From contig JAYPUW010000002.1 of NCBI GenBank assembly GCA_038134285.1, forward strand, positions 62,001-126,000: a stretch of DNA of 64,000 nt, given 5' to 3'. Made by a program: the position numbers and the translations under genes. Source of the stretch: UBA3478 sp038134285. GTDB taxonomy: Bacteria > Bacteroidota > Bacteroidia > Flavobacteriales > Flavobacteriaceae. The notes beneath the pieces were generated by a model, which did no database searches, was not told the DNA's origin, and saw only the letters and a program-made list of their open reading frames with translations. Positions 44,249-54,084 of this stretch are shown here, piece by piece (positions within the stretch are counted from its first letter, which is position 1; the number at the start of each line of letters is the position of its first letter).

Positions 44249-46525
44249 CTATTTAGATTTTTCTCTGAGTTGCGCGTCGATTACTGCAATAGCGGTCATG
44301 TTGATAATTTCTTCTACACTAGCACCAAGCTGAAGAATGTGAATAGGTTTTTCGAGCCCAAGCATTACTGGTCCAACGGACTTTACTCCGTGTAATTCCT
44401 TTAGCAGCTTATAGGTAATATTGGCGGCATCTAGGTTCGGAAACACAAGGGTATTAACACGTCTATTCGCCAATTTTGAGAAAGGAAAAGTATTGGCTCC
44501 CATTTCTTGATTGAGCGCAAAGTCTGCCTGAATCTCTCCATCGACAACTAAGTCAGGATGATTTTGATGCAGAAATCGTACTGCCTCTTTCACCTTCTTG
44601 GCTTCTGGATGTTTAGACGAACCGTAATTTGAGAACGACAACATAGCCACAATTGGCTCAAATCCGAAGGCCTTTACTTCTTTAGCTGTCATGACGGCGA
44701 TCTCTGCCAACTCTTCTGCTGATGGATTGATGTTAATCGCTGTATCTGACAAGAACATAGGTCCTCTTGGCGTTATCATGATGTTCATGGTTGAAGCGCG
44801 TTTGACGCCAGGCCCTCTACCTACGGTTTCAAGCACCGGAAGCAACACTTTAGGGAACGAACGCGAATAACCAGAAATCATCGCATCAGCCTCTCCGCTT
44901 AATACCATCATAGGGCCATAATAATTGCGGTGCTCCATGCGCACACCCGCGCTATATTTTTGAACCCCGCTGCGTTCTCCTCGCTTCCACAAAAGATCTG
45001 CGAAAGTATCACGTCTTTCTTGCTCTTCGTCTTCGCCCGGATCTAATACAAGTAGATCGGCATCAAACTCTAGCTCCTCTTTTAGACTCGTGATTACTTC
45101 TTTGTCTCCTAATAAAATAGGAATGGCTATACCCTCGTCATACACGAATTGGGCCGCCTTGAGCACATCGATCTGATCGGCCTCGGCAAACACAACCTTT
45201 TTAGGGTTTGAGCGGGCCTTATCATGAAGCGAGCGAATGAATTTGTTATCTGTCCCAGACCGAGCCATAAGTTCATCTTCATACCGGAACCAGTCCGTAA
45301 TATCTTCTTGGGCGACCCCTGAGTCTATCGCCGCTTTTGCAACGGCAACGGGAATCTTTATAATCAATCTCGGATCAAATGGTTTAGGAATGATGTACTC
45401 TCGTCCGAAACTCAACTTGGTGATATCATAGGTGATATTGACCTGTTCAGGAACGGGCTCTTTGGTCAATTCGGCCAATGCAAGTACGGCTGCCATCTTC
45501 ATTTCTTCATTGATCTTAGTAGCGCGAACGTCAAGCGCACCTCTAAAGATGAATGGAAACCCTAGAACATTGTTGACCTGATTCGGATGGTCAGATCTAC
45601 CGGTGGCCATAATGACATCTTCGCGTGCGCGTACAGCCAAGTTATAGTCAATTTCTGGATTAGGATTCGCCATTGCAAACACAATAGGATTCTCTGCCAT
45701 GCTTAAGAGCATCTTTTCAGAAACAATGTCTGCAATAGATAGGCCAATGAATACATCTGCATCTACCATGGCCTCTTCCAAAGTCTCAATAGTGCGGGAG
45801 GTCGCAAATTCGAGTTTTGAAGGATCTAGATTTTCTCTAGTCTTTTGGATAACTCCTTTGCTATCAAGCATCACTATGTTTTCACTGCGCGCACCAAATG
45901 CCTTATACAACTTAGTACATGAGATAGCGGCAGCTCCTGCTCCACTGACTACAATGCGCACATTTTCTATCTTCTTTTCGGCGAGTTCTAAGGCATTTAA
46001 CAAGGCTGCTGCCGAGATGATGGCGGTTCCGTGTTGATCGTCATGCATCACCGGAATATCGAGCTCTTCTTTAAGTCTACGCTCAATCTCGAAGGCTTCA
46101 GGAGCCTTTATGTCTTCTAGATTAATTCCTCCAAAAGTTGGAGAGATGCGTTTAACCGTCTCCACAAAAGCATCAACATCTTTGGTATCGACCTCGATAT
46201 CAATTCCGTCTATATCAGCAAAAATCTTGAACAACAAGCTCTTACCCTCCATTACGGGCTTTGAAGCCAAGGGGCCAATATCGCCCAAGCCTAGTACGGC
46301 TGTTCCATTAGAAATCACCGCAACCATATTCCCTTTGGCGGTGTACTTATACACATCGTTGGGATTCTTCTCTATTTCTAAACAAGGCTCAGCAACTCCA
46401 GGTGAGTAGGCCAATGCCAAGTCTCTTTGTGTTTGGTAGGGCTTAGTCGGAACAATCTTGATTTTACCGGGCTGAGGTTTGGCGTGGTAGACCAAAGCTT
46501 CGCGCCTTAATCGCGCTTTGCTCAT
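44249..46525 (-). CDS. maeB: NADP-dependent malic enzyme with phosphotransacetylase-like domain
   Basis: The enzyme decarboxylates malate to pyruvate with NADP+ reduction. The 758-residue protein joins an N-terminal malic enzyme domain (AYSPGVAEPC, GTAVLGLGDIG, the MHDDQHGTA motif and the NAD(P)-binding VSGAGAAA) to a C-terminal phosphate acetyltransferase-like domain (from about residue 430, with VFPNLDAANI). That domain is regulatory, not catalytic, in known MaeB proteins. It has its own TATCTTTG promoter. With PEP carboxylase in the same window it covers both C3-C4 exchange steps. Confidence 0.96.
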   Translation of the reverse strand: MSKARLRREALVYHAKPQPGKIKIVPTKPYQTQRDLALAYSPGVAEPCLEIEKNPNDVYKYTAKGNMVAVISNGTAVLGLGDIGPLASKPVMEGKSLLFKIFADIDGIDIEVDTKDVDAFVETVKRISPTFGGINLEDIKAPEAFEIERRLKEELDIPVMHDDQHGTAIISAAALLNALELAEKKIENVRIVVSGAGAAAISCTKLYKAFGARSENIVMLDSKGVIQKTRENLDPSKLEFATSRTIETLEEAMVDADVFIGLSIADIVSEKMLLSMAENPIVFAMANPNPEIDYNLAVRAREDVIMATGRSDHPNQVNNVLGFPFIFRGALDVRATKINEEMKMAAVLALAELTKEPVPEQVNITYDITKLSFGREYIIPKPFDPRLIIKIPVAVAKAAIDSGVAQEDITDWFRYEDELMARSGTDNKFIRSLHDKARSNPKKVVFAEADQIDVLKAAQFVYDEGIAIPILLGDKEVITSLKEELEFDADLLVLDPGEDEEQERRDTFADLLWKRGERSGVQKYSAGVRMEHRNYYGPMMVLSGEADAMISGYSRSFPKVLLPVLETVGRGPGVKRASTMNIMITPRGPMFLSDTAININPSAEELAEIAVMTAKEVKAFGFEPIVAMLSFSNYGSSKHPEAKKVKEAVRFLHQNHPDLVVDGEIQADFALNQEMGANTFPFSKLANRRVNTLVFPNLDAANITYKLLKELHGVKSVGPVMLGLEKPIHILQLGASVEEIINMTAIAVIDAQLREKSK

Positions 46526-46553
46526 ATCGAATGCAATTATAGGATTGAGTAAT

Positions 46554-46561
46554 CAAAGATA
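46554..46561 (-). promoter_or_regulatory. -7 promoter element of maeB
   Basis: TATCTTTG on the minus strand, an exact match to TAnnTTTG, 28 bases before the maeB ATG. A TTG lies 25 bases further up, slightly beyond the usual spacing. Confidence 0.55.
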
Positions 46562-46577
46562 ATTGAAATTAGCAGCC

Positions 46578-47519
46578 TTACTGCCTCAAAAAATCGATAT
46601 TACGCTTTAAGCCACTGAACTTGGTGCGTTTCAAGGCTGATTTCGAAAATACCTGTTTAAAGGTTTCTTCGGTGAGCTCTATCATAGCGGCTGCATCTAA
46701 TTCTTGCAAAGCAGGCGTGGGTAATAACCGGGGTTCATTGTGAGGAGAAGAAAAACGATTCCACGGACACACGTCTTGACAGGTATCACAGCCGAAAGCC
46801 CAATCATCGAAAGATTTCTTGAAAGAAGAAGGAATGGCTTCTTTCAACTCAATTGTAAAATATGAAATACACTTACCGGCATCTACAACCATTGGGCTGA
46901 CAATAGCTTCGGTCGGACAGGCCTCTATGCAGGCCATACAACTACCGCAGTGATCAGTGGTTATTGGAGTATCATAAGCGCATTCAAGATCTATAATCAA
47001 TTCTGCCAAAAAGAAAAATGAACCTTGACGCTTATGAATCAAGTTGCTGTTCTTAGAGATCCATCCTAGGCCTGAACGCTCTGCCCATGCCTTTTCTAGG
47101 ATGGGGGCTGAGTCTACAAAAGCCCTCCCCTCGATTTGACCTATTGAATCACGGAGCTCACTGAGCATAGCTTTTAGCTTGTCTTTGATCACCCGGTGAT
47201 AGTCTTCGCCATAAGCATACTTTGAAATCTTAATATGACTTTGACCTAATCGGGCCGATTCAGGAGGATAGTAATTAAAAAGCAGTGAAACCACCGACTT
47301 TGAACCTTCTACCAGTTTGCGGGGATCGAGCCTCTTGTCAAAATTCCGCTCCATATAAGACATCGTAGCTTGACGTTGATCTTTTAGCCACTGCTCTAAT
47401 CTCGGCGCATGGTCAGCTAAAAATTCAGCCTTGGAAATTCCGCAGGCCATAAACCCATGGCGTTCAGCCGCTTGTTTGATCAAACTCGATCGATGAGCAA
47501 GCTGTTCGTCTTTTTGCAT
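46578..47519 (-). CDS. queG: Epoxyqueuosine reductase QueG
   Basis: QueG uses cobalamin and two 4Fe-4S clusters to reduce epoxyqueuosine to queuosine in tRNA, the last step of the pathway. The 313-residue protein has both cluster motifs: CGSCMACIEACP and CDTCQDVCPWN. The catalytic aspartate region appears in AFVDSAPILEKAWAERSGLGW, which is diagnostic. It starts at ATG 47519, 16 bases after the ruvB stop. The queuosine-precursor transporter at 2171 is the other queuosine gene here. Confidence 0.97.
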   Translation of the reverse strand: MQKDEQLAHRSSLIKQAAERHGFMACGISKAEFLADHAPRLEQWLKDQRQATMSYMERNFDKRLDPRKLVEGSKSVVSLLFNYYPPESARLGQSHIKISKYAYGEDYHRVIKDKLKAMLSELRDSIGQIEGRAFVDSAPILEKAWAERSGLGWISKNSNLIHKRQGSFFFLAELIIDLECAYDTPITTDHCGSCMACIEACPTEAIVSPMVVDAGKCISYFTIELKEAIPSSFKKSFDDWAFGCDTCQDVCPWNRFSSPHNEPRLLPTPALQELDAAAMIELTEETFKQVFSKSALKRTKFSGLKRNIDFLRQ

Positions 47520-47535
47520 GAGATAGGCTTAATGT

Positions 47536-48558
47536 TTAAAATAGGCCGGTTTGGGTGGCACCCCTGTCTTTACCGAGATGTTTGTAAGCAAGTGCTGAAG
47601 CCTCACGGCCTCTTGGGGTGCGGACTAAAAATCCTTCTTGAATTAAAAAGGGCTCATAGACCTCTTCGAGCGTTTCTGCATTTTCAGAGACAGCCATTGC
47701 CAGGGTATTGATTCCAACGGGTCCTCCTTGGAACTTATCGATTAAAGTAGAAAGAATCTTATTGTCCATCTCGTCTAATCCATAGGCATCTACATTCAAG
47801 GCCTTAAGTCCGTATCGTGCAATTTCAAGGTCAATTTTTCCATTCCCTTTGATCTGAGCAAAATCTCTAATTCGCCTGAGTAGCGCATTACAAATCCTTG
47901 GCGTACCTCGGCTTCTGCGCGCAATTTCAATGGCAGCATCCTCCTTTATTTCAATCTTTAGAATCTCAGCACTGCGGGTCGCTATGGTAGACAGAAGTTC
48001 TATACTATAGTAAGAGAGCCTTGACTGAATACCAAAACGAGCACGCATAGGGGCGGTAAGTAATCCCGAGCGAGTGGTGGCCCCTATTAGTGTAAAGGGT
48101 TTTAGGTGGATCTGTACTGATCGTGCATTGGGCCCAGTTTCGATCATGATATCAATCTTGAAATCTTCCATAGCAGAGTACAAATATTCCTCTACCACCG
48201 GACTCAATCGATGAATCTCATCGATGAAAAGTACATCACGTTCTTCAAGATTTGTAAGCAATCCGGCTAAATCACCTGGTTTATCTAGTACAGGGCCAGA
48301 GGTAACGCGGATGGCAACATCTAACTCATTAGCCAAAATATGAGCCAAGGTGGTTTTACCTAAACCTGGAGGCCCATGAAGCAATGTGTGGTCTAAGGCC
48401 TCATCTCTCTGGTTAGCGGCTTCTACAAATATTTTGAGGTTTTCAAGTACCGAATCTTGCCCTGCAAAGTCATCAAACCCTTGAGGGCGTAAAACACGTT
48501 CTATGTCAAAGTCCTCTTTGCCGTAGTGGGCCCCTGAAGGATCAAGATGTTCATTCAT
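47536..48558 (-). CDS. ruvB: Holliday junction branch migration ATPase RuvB
   Basis: RuvB is the hexameric AAA+ motor of branch migration. The 340-residue protein has Walker A GPPGLGKTT (residues 62-70), Walker B LFIDEIH, sensor ATTRSGLL and the winged-helix C-terminus ending PRGREASALAYKHLG. The start is ATG 48558 (MNEHLDP); the reading frame extends upstream to 48612 but that part runs through the terminator region. Followed by queG. Confidence 0.97.
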   Translation of the reverse strand: MNEHLDPSGAHYGKEDFDIERVLRPQGFDDFAGQDSVLENLKIFVEAANQRDEALDHTLLHGPPGLGKTTLAHILANELDVAIRVTSGPVLDKPGDLAGLLTNLEERDVLFIDEIHRLSPVVEEYLYSAMEDFKIDIMIETGPNARSVQIHLKPFTLIGATTRSGLLTAPMRARFGIQSRLSYYSIELLSTIATRSAEILKIEIKEDAAIEIARRSRGTPRICNALLRRIRDFAQIKGNGKIDLEIARYGLKALNVDAYGLDEMDNKILSTLIDKFQGGPVGINTLAMAVSENAETLEEVYEPFLIQEGFLVRTPRGREASALAYKHLGKDRGATQTGLF

Positions 48559-48597
48559 CGTTTGTATTCTAAACTTCTTAAAGGTAATGGTTTCAAC

Positions 48598-48626
48598 AAA
48601 AAAGCCCCACATCTAAGAGGGGCTTT
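48598..48626 (-). terminator. Intrinsic terminator after ctaD
   Basis: On the minus strand AAAGCCCC pairs with GGGGCTTT around a 10-base loop, followed by TTTTTT and TGTTG. It lies 24 bases past the ctaD stop and closes the act-cta operon. Confidence 0.9.
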
Positions 48627-48649
48627 CTATTTGATTTGAACTCAAAATC

Positions 48650-50440
48650 TTAATGATTCAATTCATCTTCGTTCGGTTGAAGCGGAACCGTCTGCGGAAC
48701 AAAATCTTGTCCCTCTATGATGTACGATCCGTCTTCATAGGTTTTACTATAGTCATAAGACCAGCGGTGAACCTCTGGGATCTCACCATGCCAATTACCG
48801 TGAATATGCTTCATTGGAGCTGTCCATTCAAGCGTATTCGAATTCCAAGGATTCTGATCTCCACGCTTACCGTAGAAAATAGAATGGATAAAATTGTAAA
48901 CAAACACTAATTGGGCAGCCGCCGCAATCAATGCAAATACAGTCATAAGTATCTGAACATCTGCTAACTCATCAAACATAGGGAAGGCAGTATTTTCGTA
49001 GTAACGTCTTGGCACACCCGCCATACCAACAAAGTGCATTGGGAAGAATACACCGTATGAAGCAACCGCAGTCACCCAAAAGTGAATATATCCAAGGTTT
49101 TTATTCATCAATCTACCTTGGAAAAGCTTAGGGAACCAGTGATAAATCCCAGCAAAAAGACCATAGAGTGCAGAGATACCCATTACCAGGTGGAAGTGAG
49201 CAACTACAAAGTACGTATCGTGAACGTTGATGTCAAGCGTACTGTCTCCTAGGATGATCCCTGTCAAACCTCCTGTAATGAAGGTTGAGACCAATCCAAT
49301 TGAAAAAAGCATGGCTGGATTCAACTGCAAGTTACCTTTCCATAAAGTAGTGATGTAGTTAAAGGCTTTAACTGCAGATGGAATCGCAATTAAAAGCGTG
49401 GTAAAGGTAAACACCGAGCCAAGAAACGGATTCATTCCAGAAATAAACATGTGGTGTCCCCAGACAATCGTTGACAAGAAAGCAATACCCAAGATTGAAG
49501 CGATCATGGCGCGGTAGCCAAAAATAGGTTTACGTGCATTGGTCGACATCACTTCAGAGGTAATACCAAGAGCAGGAAGTAATACAATATATACCTCAGG
49601 GTGACCCAAGAACCAGAAAAGGTGTTCGTATAACACCGGAGAACCTCCTTGATAATGCAAGACCTCTCCTTGGATAAAGATGTCTGATAAAAAGAATGAG
49701 GTTCCAAAGCTTCTGTCCATGATAAGCAATAAGGCCGCTGAGAGCAAAACTGGGAAAGAAACAACACCAATAATTGCAGTCACAAAGAATGCCCAAATGG
49801 TTAGCGGCATGCGCGTCATGGTCATTCCTTTTGTTCTCAAGTTGAGTACTGTAACGATATAGTTCAATGAACCTAAAAGCGATGATGCAATGAAAATGGC
49901 CATTGATACCAACCAAAGGGTCATACCCATTCCTGAACCAGGCTGGGCTTGGGGTAATGCTGAAAGTGGTGGATACACCGTCCATCCCGCAGCGGCTGGC
50001 CCAGCTTCTGCAAATAACGAAGCAAGCATGATGGCCGAAGAAAGAAAGAACAACCAAAATGAGATCATATTCAAAAGACCAGAGGCCATATCACGCGCTC
50101 CGATTTGCAATGGAATCAAAAGGTTAGAAAACGTACCACTCAAGCCGGCCGTAAGCACAAAGAAAACCATAATTGTACCGTGTATCGTTACCAGTGCGAG
50201 GTAGATATCTGCATCCATAACACCATCAGGAGCCCATTTACCCAATAGGGCCGAAAATACTGCCGATGATTCACCCGGCCATGCCAATTGCATTCTAAAA
50301 AGGAGAGACATAGCAATACCTATTGCTCCCATAATAAGGCCTGAGATCAAATACTGTTTAGCGATCATCTTGTGATCTTGGCTAAAAATGTACTTTGTGA
50401 TAAAGGTTTCTTTGTGATGATGTTCTGCTGCGTGGGCCAT
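48650..50440 (-). CDS. ctaD: Cytochrome c oxidase subunit I
   Basis: The 596-residue catalytic subunit has about 12 helices plus extra C-terminal sequence. It shows the conserved proton-pump and heme ligand motifs: LVTIHGTIMVFF (low-spin heme histidine), WFLGHPEVYIVLLPALG (CuB histidine and covalent tyrosine, A-type), WGHHMF (CuB histidines) and VAHFHLVMG (high- and low-spin heme ligands). The C-terminal tail ends in ELNH. It is the last gene of the act-ctaC-ctaD operon and is followed by a terminator. Confidence 0.98.
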   Translation of the reverse strand: MAHAAEHHHKETFITKYIFSQDHKMIAKQYLISGLIMGAIGIAMSLLFRMQLAWPGESSAVFSALLGKWAPDGVMDADIYLALVTIHGTIMVFFVLTAGLSGTFSNLLIPLQIGARDMASGLLNMISFWLFFLSSAIMLASLFAEAGPAAAGWTVYPPLSALPQAQPGSGMGMTLWLVSMAIFIASSLLGSLNYIVTVLNLRTKGMTMTRMPLTIWAFFVTAIIGVVSFPVLLSAALLLIMDRSFGTSFFLSDIFIQGEVLHYQGGSPVLYEHLFWFLGHPEVYIVLLPALGITSEVMSTNARKPIFGYRAMIASILGIAFLSTIVWGHHMFISGMNPFLGSVFTFTTLLIAIPSAVKAFNYITTLWKGNLQLNPAMLFSIGLVSTFITGGLTGIILGDSTLDINVHDTYFVVAHFHLVMGISALYGLFAGIYHWFPKLFQGRLMNKNLGYIHFWVTAVASYGVFFPMHFVGMAGVPRRYYENTAFPMFDELADVQILMTVFALIAAAAQLVFVYNFIHSIFYGKRGDQNPWNSNTLEWTAPMKHIHGNWHGEIPEVHRWSYDYSKTYEDGSYIIEGQDFVPQTVPLQPNEDELNH

Positions 50441-50481
50441 AATAGCTTTACAATTTTTTGTTCTCTTATTCAGTTACAAAT

Positions 50482-51546
50482 TTAAGGAAGAGCAGTTACG
50501 GTTTCTCCAAATGTTTTTTGCTCCTTTAACCATTTGTTAAAGTCTTCTTCTGATTCAACAACGATCTTCATCTGCATATTGTAGTGCGATTTTCCGCAAA
50601 TCTTGTTGCACAGTAATACATAATCAAATTCCCATGGATCACTATTCGGGTCACCTTCAGCAGCTCGCGCAGCTCGAAGAACGTTTGTGCGTTTTACCTT
50701 GTCAACAACCTCAGGTTGCAGGCGCATTTCTTCCGTAGTCACTGTAGGTGTAAATGAAAACTGAGTAACCATTCCGGGAACACAGTTCATCTGTGCTCTA
50801 AAATGAGGCATGTAAGCAGAGTGTAGAACGTCCTGCGATCTCATAAAAAAATTCACCTTGCGCCCTACAGGCAAGTGAAGTTCTTTTACAATTACATCAT
50901 CAAAACTGTTAGGATCTCCTGAATCTAAACCAAGCACGTTTGCATTATTAATATCGATCAAACGCACGCTAGCATCTCCTAATACGTTATCTTCTCCTCC
51001 ATATCGAGCTGTCCAATTGAATTGTTGAGCATATAACTCAACATAAAGCGGATCGTCCTCATCGTTAATGTCCATAATATTTACCCATGCATACAGCCCA
51101 TAAAGGATTAGAATAGCTAGTGTGATAACTGGTATAATGGTCCAAATGAACTCAAGTTTATCATTATCCGCATAGAATAAAGCCTTTTTACCCTTCTCGC
51201 CGCGGTATTTGTATCCGAAATAATGCAACAAAAACTGAGTTACGGTCTGCACAAAGAAGATTATGGCAAACGAAATCCACATCAATTGATCATAATCAGC
51301 TCCGTGCTCTGAAGCCGGTATAGGTAATAGTGTTTTGCCGTATTTAGCAAAGCTGAAAATGGTGATTCCATAAATGAATACAAGGAATGCAAAAAGCAAA
51401 TACCCATTGTATTTGTTGTCTGAATCATTGGCTATCTGATCGTTTGCGCGATCAGCACCCATCTGAGAAAGTTCGAAAATCTTAGCCAGCTGCCATATGG
51501 CAATCGCAACTAAAACAAGAACGGCAAGAATCAAGGGTGAAGTCAT
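50482..51546 (-). CDS. ctaC: Cytochrome c oxidase subunit II
   Basis: Subunit II carries the binuclear CuA centre that receives electrons from cytochrome c. The 354-residue protein has an extra N-terminal helix, two transmembrane helices (about residues 87-108 and 132-155), and a periplasmic cupredoxin domain. CuA ligands are C313, C317, H321 and M324 in CNKICGKSHYNM, with H242 in DVLHSAY. Compared with the classical subunit, the N-terminal region is about 80 residues longer. It follows actF by 23 bases. SCO (30962-31717) is its likely copper donor. Confidence 0.97.
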   Translation of the reverse strand: MTSPLILAVLVLVAIAIWQLAKIFELSQMGADRANDQIANDSDNKYNGYLLFAFLVFIYGITIFSFAKYGKTLLPIPASEHGADYDQLMWISFAIIFFVQTVTQFLLHYFGYKYRGEKGKKALFYADNDKLEFIWTIIPVITLAILILYGLYAWVNIMDINDEDDPLYVELYAQQFNWTARYGGEDNVLGDASVRLIDINNANVLGLDSGDPNSFDDVIVKELHLPVGRKVNFFMRSQDVLHSAYMPHFRAQMNCVPGMVTQFSFTPTVTTEEMRLQPEVVDKVKRTNVLRAARAAEGDPNSDPWEFDYVLLCNKICGKSHYNMQMKIVVESEEDFNKWLKEQKTFGETVTALP

Positions 51547-51569
51547 AGTAATTAACTAAGTCGTTTCAA

Positions 51570-52976
51570 TTAATAGTGAAAATGTTTACTCTCTCCTAAG
51601 AGCGGACTGCCCTTAGGGGTTAACGGAACCTTAGTAAGCGCTGTAGCAACAACGAACAAGAAAAGTCCGGCAATGAATAAGATACCTCCAAGCTCTGGGA
51701 TACCGATTGACCAATGAGCTCCAACCGTACCCGGCATGATCATGATATAGAAATCTAGGTAATGTCCTGTCAAAATAATGATACCTACAGTCTGAACAAA
51801 CCAAGGAATGCGCTTGTAATCGCTTCTCATGATAACCAATAATGGAAATAAGAAGTTTAACGCAAGCATTCCAAGGAACGGAAGCTTGTATGATTCAAAA
51901 CGCATAGCGTAATAGGTGACCTCTTCAGGAATATCTGCATACCAAATAAGCATAAACTGGCTGAACCATAGATACGTCCAGAAAATGCTGATACCAAACA
52001 TGAACTTCGCTAGGTCATGAAGGTGAGAGTTGTTTACCTCTTCTAATAGTCCTTTAGATTTCAAATAAAGGGTGAACAGGGCGATAGTAGTAATCCCCGA
52101 CACAAAGAAGCTCGCAAACACATACCATCCAAATAGCGTACTGAACCAGTGTGGATCAACACTCATAATCCAATCCCAAGACATAATAGACTCAGTCACT
52201 AGGAAAAAGACCAAGAACCCTGCTGACACTCTGAAATTGAGAACAAAACTTTTATGATCAGTAGCTATCTCTTCGGCAAGAGATAATTTTCTAGAGAATT
52301 GCTGATAGAATATCCATCCTCCAATGAAGAGCGCAGCTCTAATCAAAAAGAAAGTCGAATTCAAATAACCGCTCTTGTTCTGAATCAATTCGTCATGTGC
52401 TACTACTTCAGGGTCCATCCAAACAAACACATGATTCATGTGTAAAGCAGAGAGTACAAAGAATACGAAAAGAATAATCCCTCCAGGAATGAGGTAAGAA
52501 GTAATCCCCTCCATCACCCTAAATAAAAGGGGAGACCATCCGGCCTGAGCTGCTCGATTTACCGCATAAAACGCTAGAACACCAAGTGCGATAAGGAATG
52601 CAAATAATGCGCTAACGTAAAAAGCAGACCATGGTCTATTACGCATTTGATTAAATACGTGCTGATCGTGCTTAGCATGTTGATCTTCAGCTACTGTTGC
52701 AGCTTCGTGATGCCCTTCTGAAGCTGTTTGTGCGTCATCAGACTGATGTTGTGCAGTAGAGTGATCGTCGTGCGCTGCCGATTCGTGAGTGGCATTCCCA
52801 TGATCTGAACTAGAGTCATGGGAATCACCGTGTCCATCAGCGGCATGGGCAGCGACAATCGCTTTAGCTTCTTCGACTGTGCTAGGGGCAGACAAAAAAC
52901 CGTAAGCAAGCCCAACAAGACCAAGCCCCATGAGCACAAGTGTTGTTATTTTGAAACGTTGCGAAAACTGATACAT
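51570..52976 (-). CDS. actF: Alternative Complex III subunit ActF
   Basis: ActF is one of the quinol-side membrane subunits of ACIII (PsrC/NrfD-like). The 468-residue protein has about ten helices. Between helix 1 (about residues 10-28) and helix 2 lies a soluble segment of some 65 residues with 13 histidines and many Asp/Ser/Ala, for example HGDSHDSSSDHGNATHES. Such His-rich loops may bind metal; that is inference. ATG 52976 is preferred over a GTG six bases earlier. It is followed by ctaC. Confidence 0.93.
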   Translation of the reverse strand: MYQFSQRFKITTLVLMGLGLVGLAYGFLSAPSTVEEAKAIVAAHAADGHGDSHDSSSDHGNATHESAAHDDHSTAQHQSDDAQTASEGHHEAATVAEDQHAKHDQHVFNQMRNRPWSAFYVSALFAFLIALGVLAFYAVNRAAQAGWSPLLFRVMEGITSYLIPGGIILFVFFVLSALHMNHVFVWMDPEVVAHDELIQNKSGYLNSTFFLIRAALFIGGWIFYQQFSRKLSLAEEIATDHKSFVLNFRVSAGFLVFFLVTESIMSWDWIMSVDPHWFSTLFGWYVFASFFVSGITTIALFTLYLKSKGLLEEVNNSHLHDLAKFMFGISIFWTYLWFSQFMLIWYADIPEEVTYYAMRFESYKLPFLGMLALNFLFPLLVIMRSDYKRIPWFVQTVGIIILTGHYLDFYIMIMPGTVGAHWSIGIPELGGILFIAGLFLFVVATALTKVPLTPKGSPLLGESKHFHY

Positions 52977-52987
52977 GTTCACTTCGG

Positions 52988-53551
52988 TTAATTAGTTAGG
53001 TCGTTTTTTAATTCCATCACGTAGGCGGCGATTTGCCAAATCTCCTCTTCACTACTCAACTGAGAAGCATAAGAGCCCATAGAATTAAGTCCGTAATAAA
53101 TCGTGTGATAGGTACTTCCGATGTTAATGTTTCTTCCTTGATCTGCATAACTCGGGACCCCTAAAATCTTCTCGTGCTTAACTAGGGTACCTTGACCGTC
53201 GCCCTTTGCGCCGTGACATATAGCACAATACACATCATACAACTCTTTACCCTTAGCAAGATCAGCCTCTTTGTTTTCTTCAGCTAATGGGCTTACGTCT
53301 TCGCGGGCCATTTCTTTACCTGCTGGAGTATTTTCAAAGGCATAAGGCATCCATCCTCTTGGAATACTACCTTCAGCAGGAGTTAATGCAGAAGAATTCT
53401 CTGGTAAAAAGTTCACCTTAGCATAAGTTTCGTATCCCACCGCCTCATACATATCTGGGAAATACTGATAATTGGGCTTGTTCCTGTTGAAGCATGAGGT
53501 AGTCAACAAAGCGACAACGAGCGTAACAGAAAATAACTTCATCAATTTCAT
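52988..53551 (-). CDS. actE: Alternative Complex III subunit ActE (monoheme cytochrome c lipoprotein)
   Basis: The 187-residue protein has a lipoprotein signal (MKLMKLFSVTLVVALLTTSC, with lipidated C20) and one c-type heme motif CAICH. The axial methionine probably lies in NSMGSYAS. ActE passes electrons from ACIII toward the terminal oxidase. It sits between actD and actF. Confidence 0.95.
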   Translation of the reverse strand: MKLMKLFSVTLVVALLTTSCFNRNKPNYQYFPDMYEAVGYETYAKVNFLPENSSALTPAEGSIPRGWMPYAFENTPAGKEMAREDVSPLAEENKEADLAKGKELYDVYCAICHGAKGDGQGTLVKHEKILGVPSYADQGRNINIGSTYHTIYYGLNSMGSYASQLSSEEEIWQIAAYVMELKNDLTN

Positions 53552-53554
53552 AGC

Positions 53555-54079
53555 TTATGCTTTTGGTTTTTGAACCTCAATGGCTCCGGTGTCTAACAAT
53601 AGTTCTGTCAAGGCTTTTTCTTCACCTTCTTTAACCGCGACTTCCATTAAGAACAGATCGTTGGTAGTTCTTGGTAGCGGATTTTCAGCCTTTTTAAAAG
53701 GCCACATCTTACTTCTTAAGTAAAACGTAATCACCATAAGGTGAGCAGCAAAAAACACTGTCATCTCAAACATCACAGGAACAAATGCCGGCATGTTTTG
53801 AATAAATGAAAAGCTAGGCTTTCCTCCAATGTCCTGCGGCCAATCTTCAATCATTATATAATTCATCATTACGGTTGCTACTGTAAGACCTAAGCATCCG
53901 TAGATAAATGCAGCCATTGAAATTCTCGTCTCATCTAGACCCAATGCCTTATCAAGGCCGTGAACCGGAAAAGGAGTATAGACCTCTTCGATATGATGCT
54001 TTTCTTCGCGCACCTTTTTGACGGCATTCATCAAAATGTCATCGTCGTTGTATAGTGCTCTAAATATCTTTGATGCCAT
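53555..54079 (-). CDS. actD: Alternative Complex III subunit ActD (DUF3341)
   Basis: The 174-residue protein has two membrane helices (about residues 58-78 and 98-120) and a soluble N-terminus with YTPFPVHGLDKALGL, the DUF3341 signature. In ACIII it is a structural subunit without cofactors. Gaps to actC and actE are only 3-5 bases. Confidence 0.94.
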   Translation of the reverse strand: MASKIFRALYNDDDILMNAVKKVREEKHHIEEVYTPFPVHGLDKALGLDETRISMAAFIYGCLGLTVATVMMNYIMIEDWPQDIGGKPSFSFIQNMPAFVPVMFEMTVFFAAHLMVITFYLRSKMWPFKKAENPLPRTTNDLFLMEVAVKEGEEKALTELLLDTGAIEVQKPKA

Positions 54080-54084
54080 AGCCT

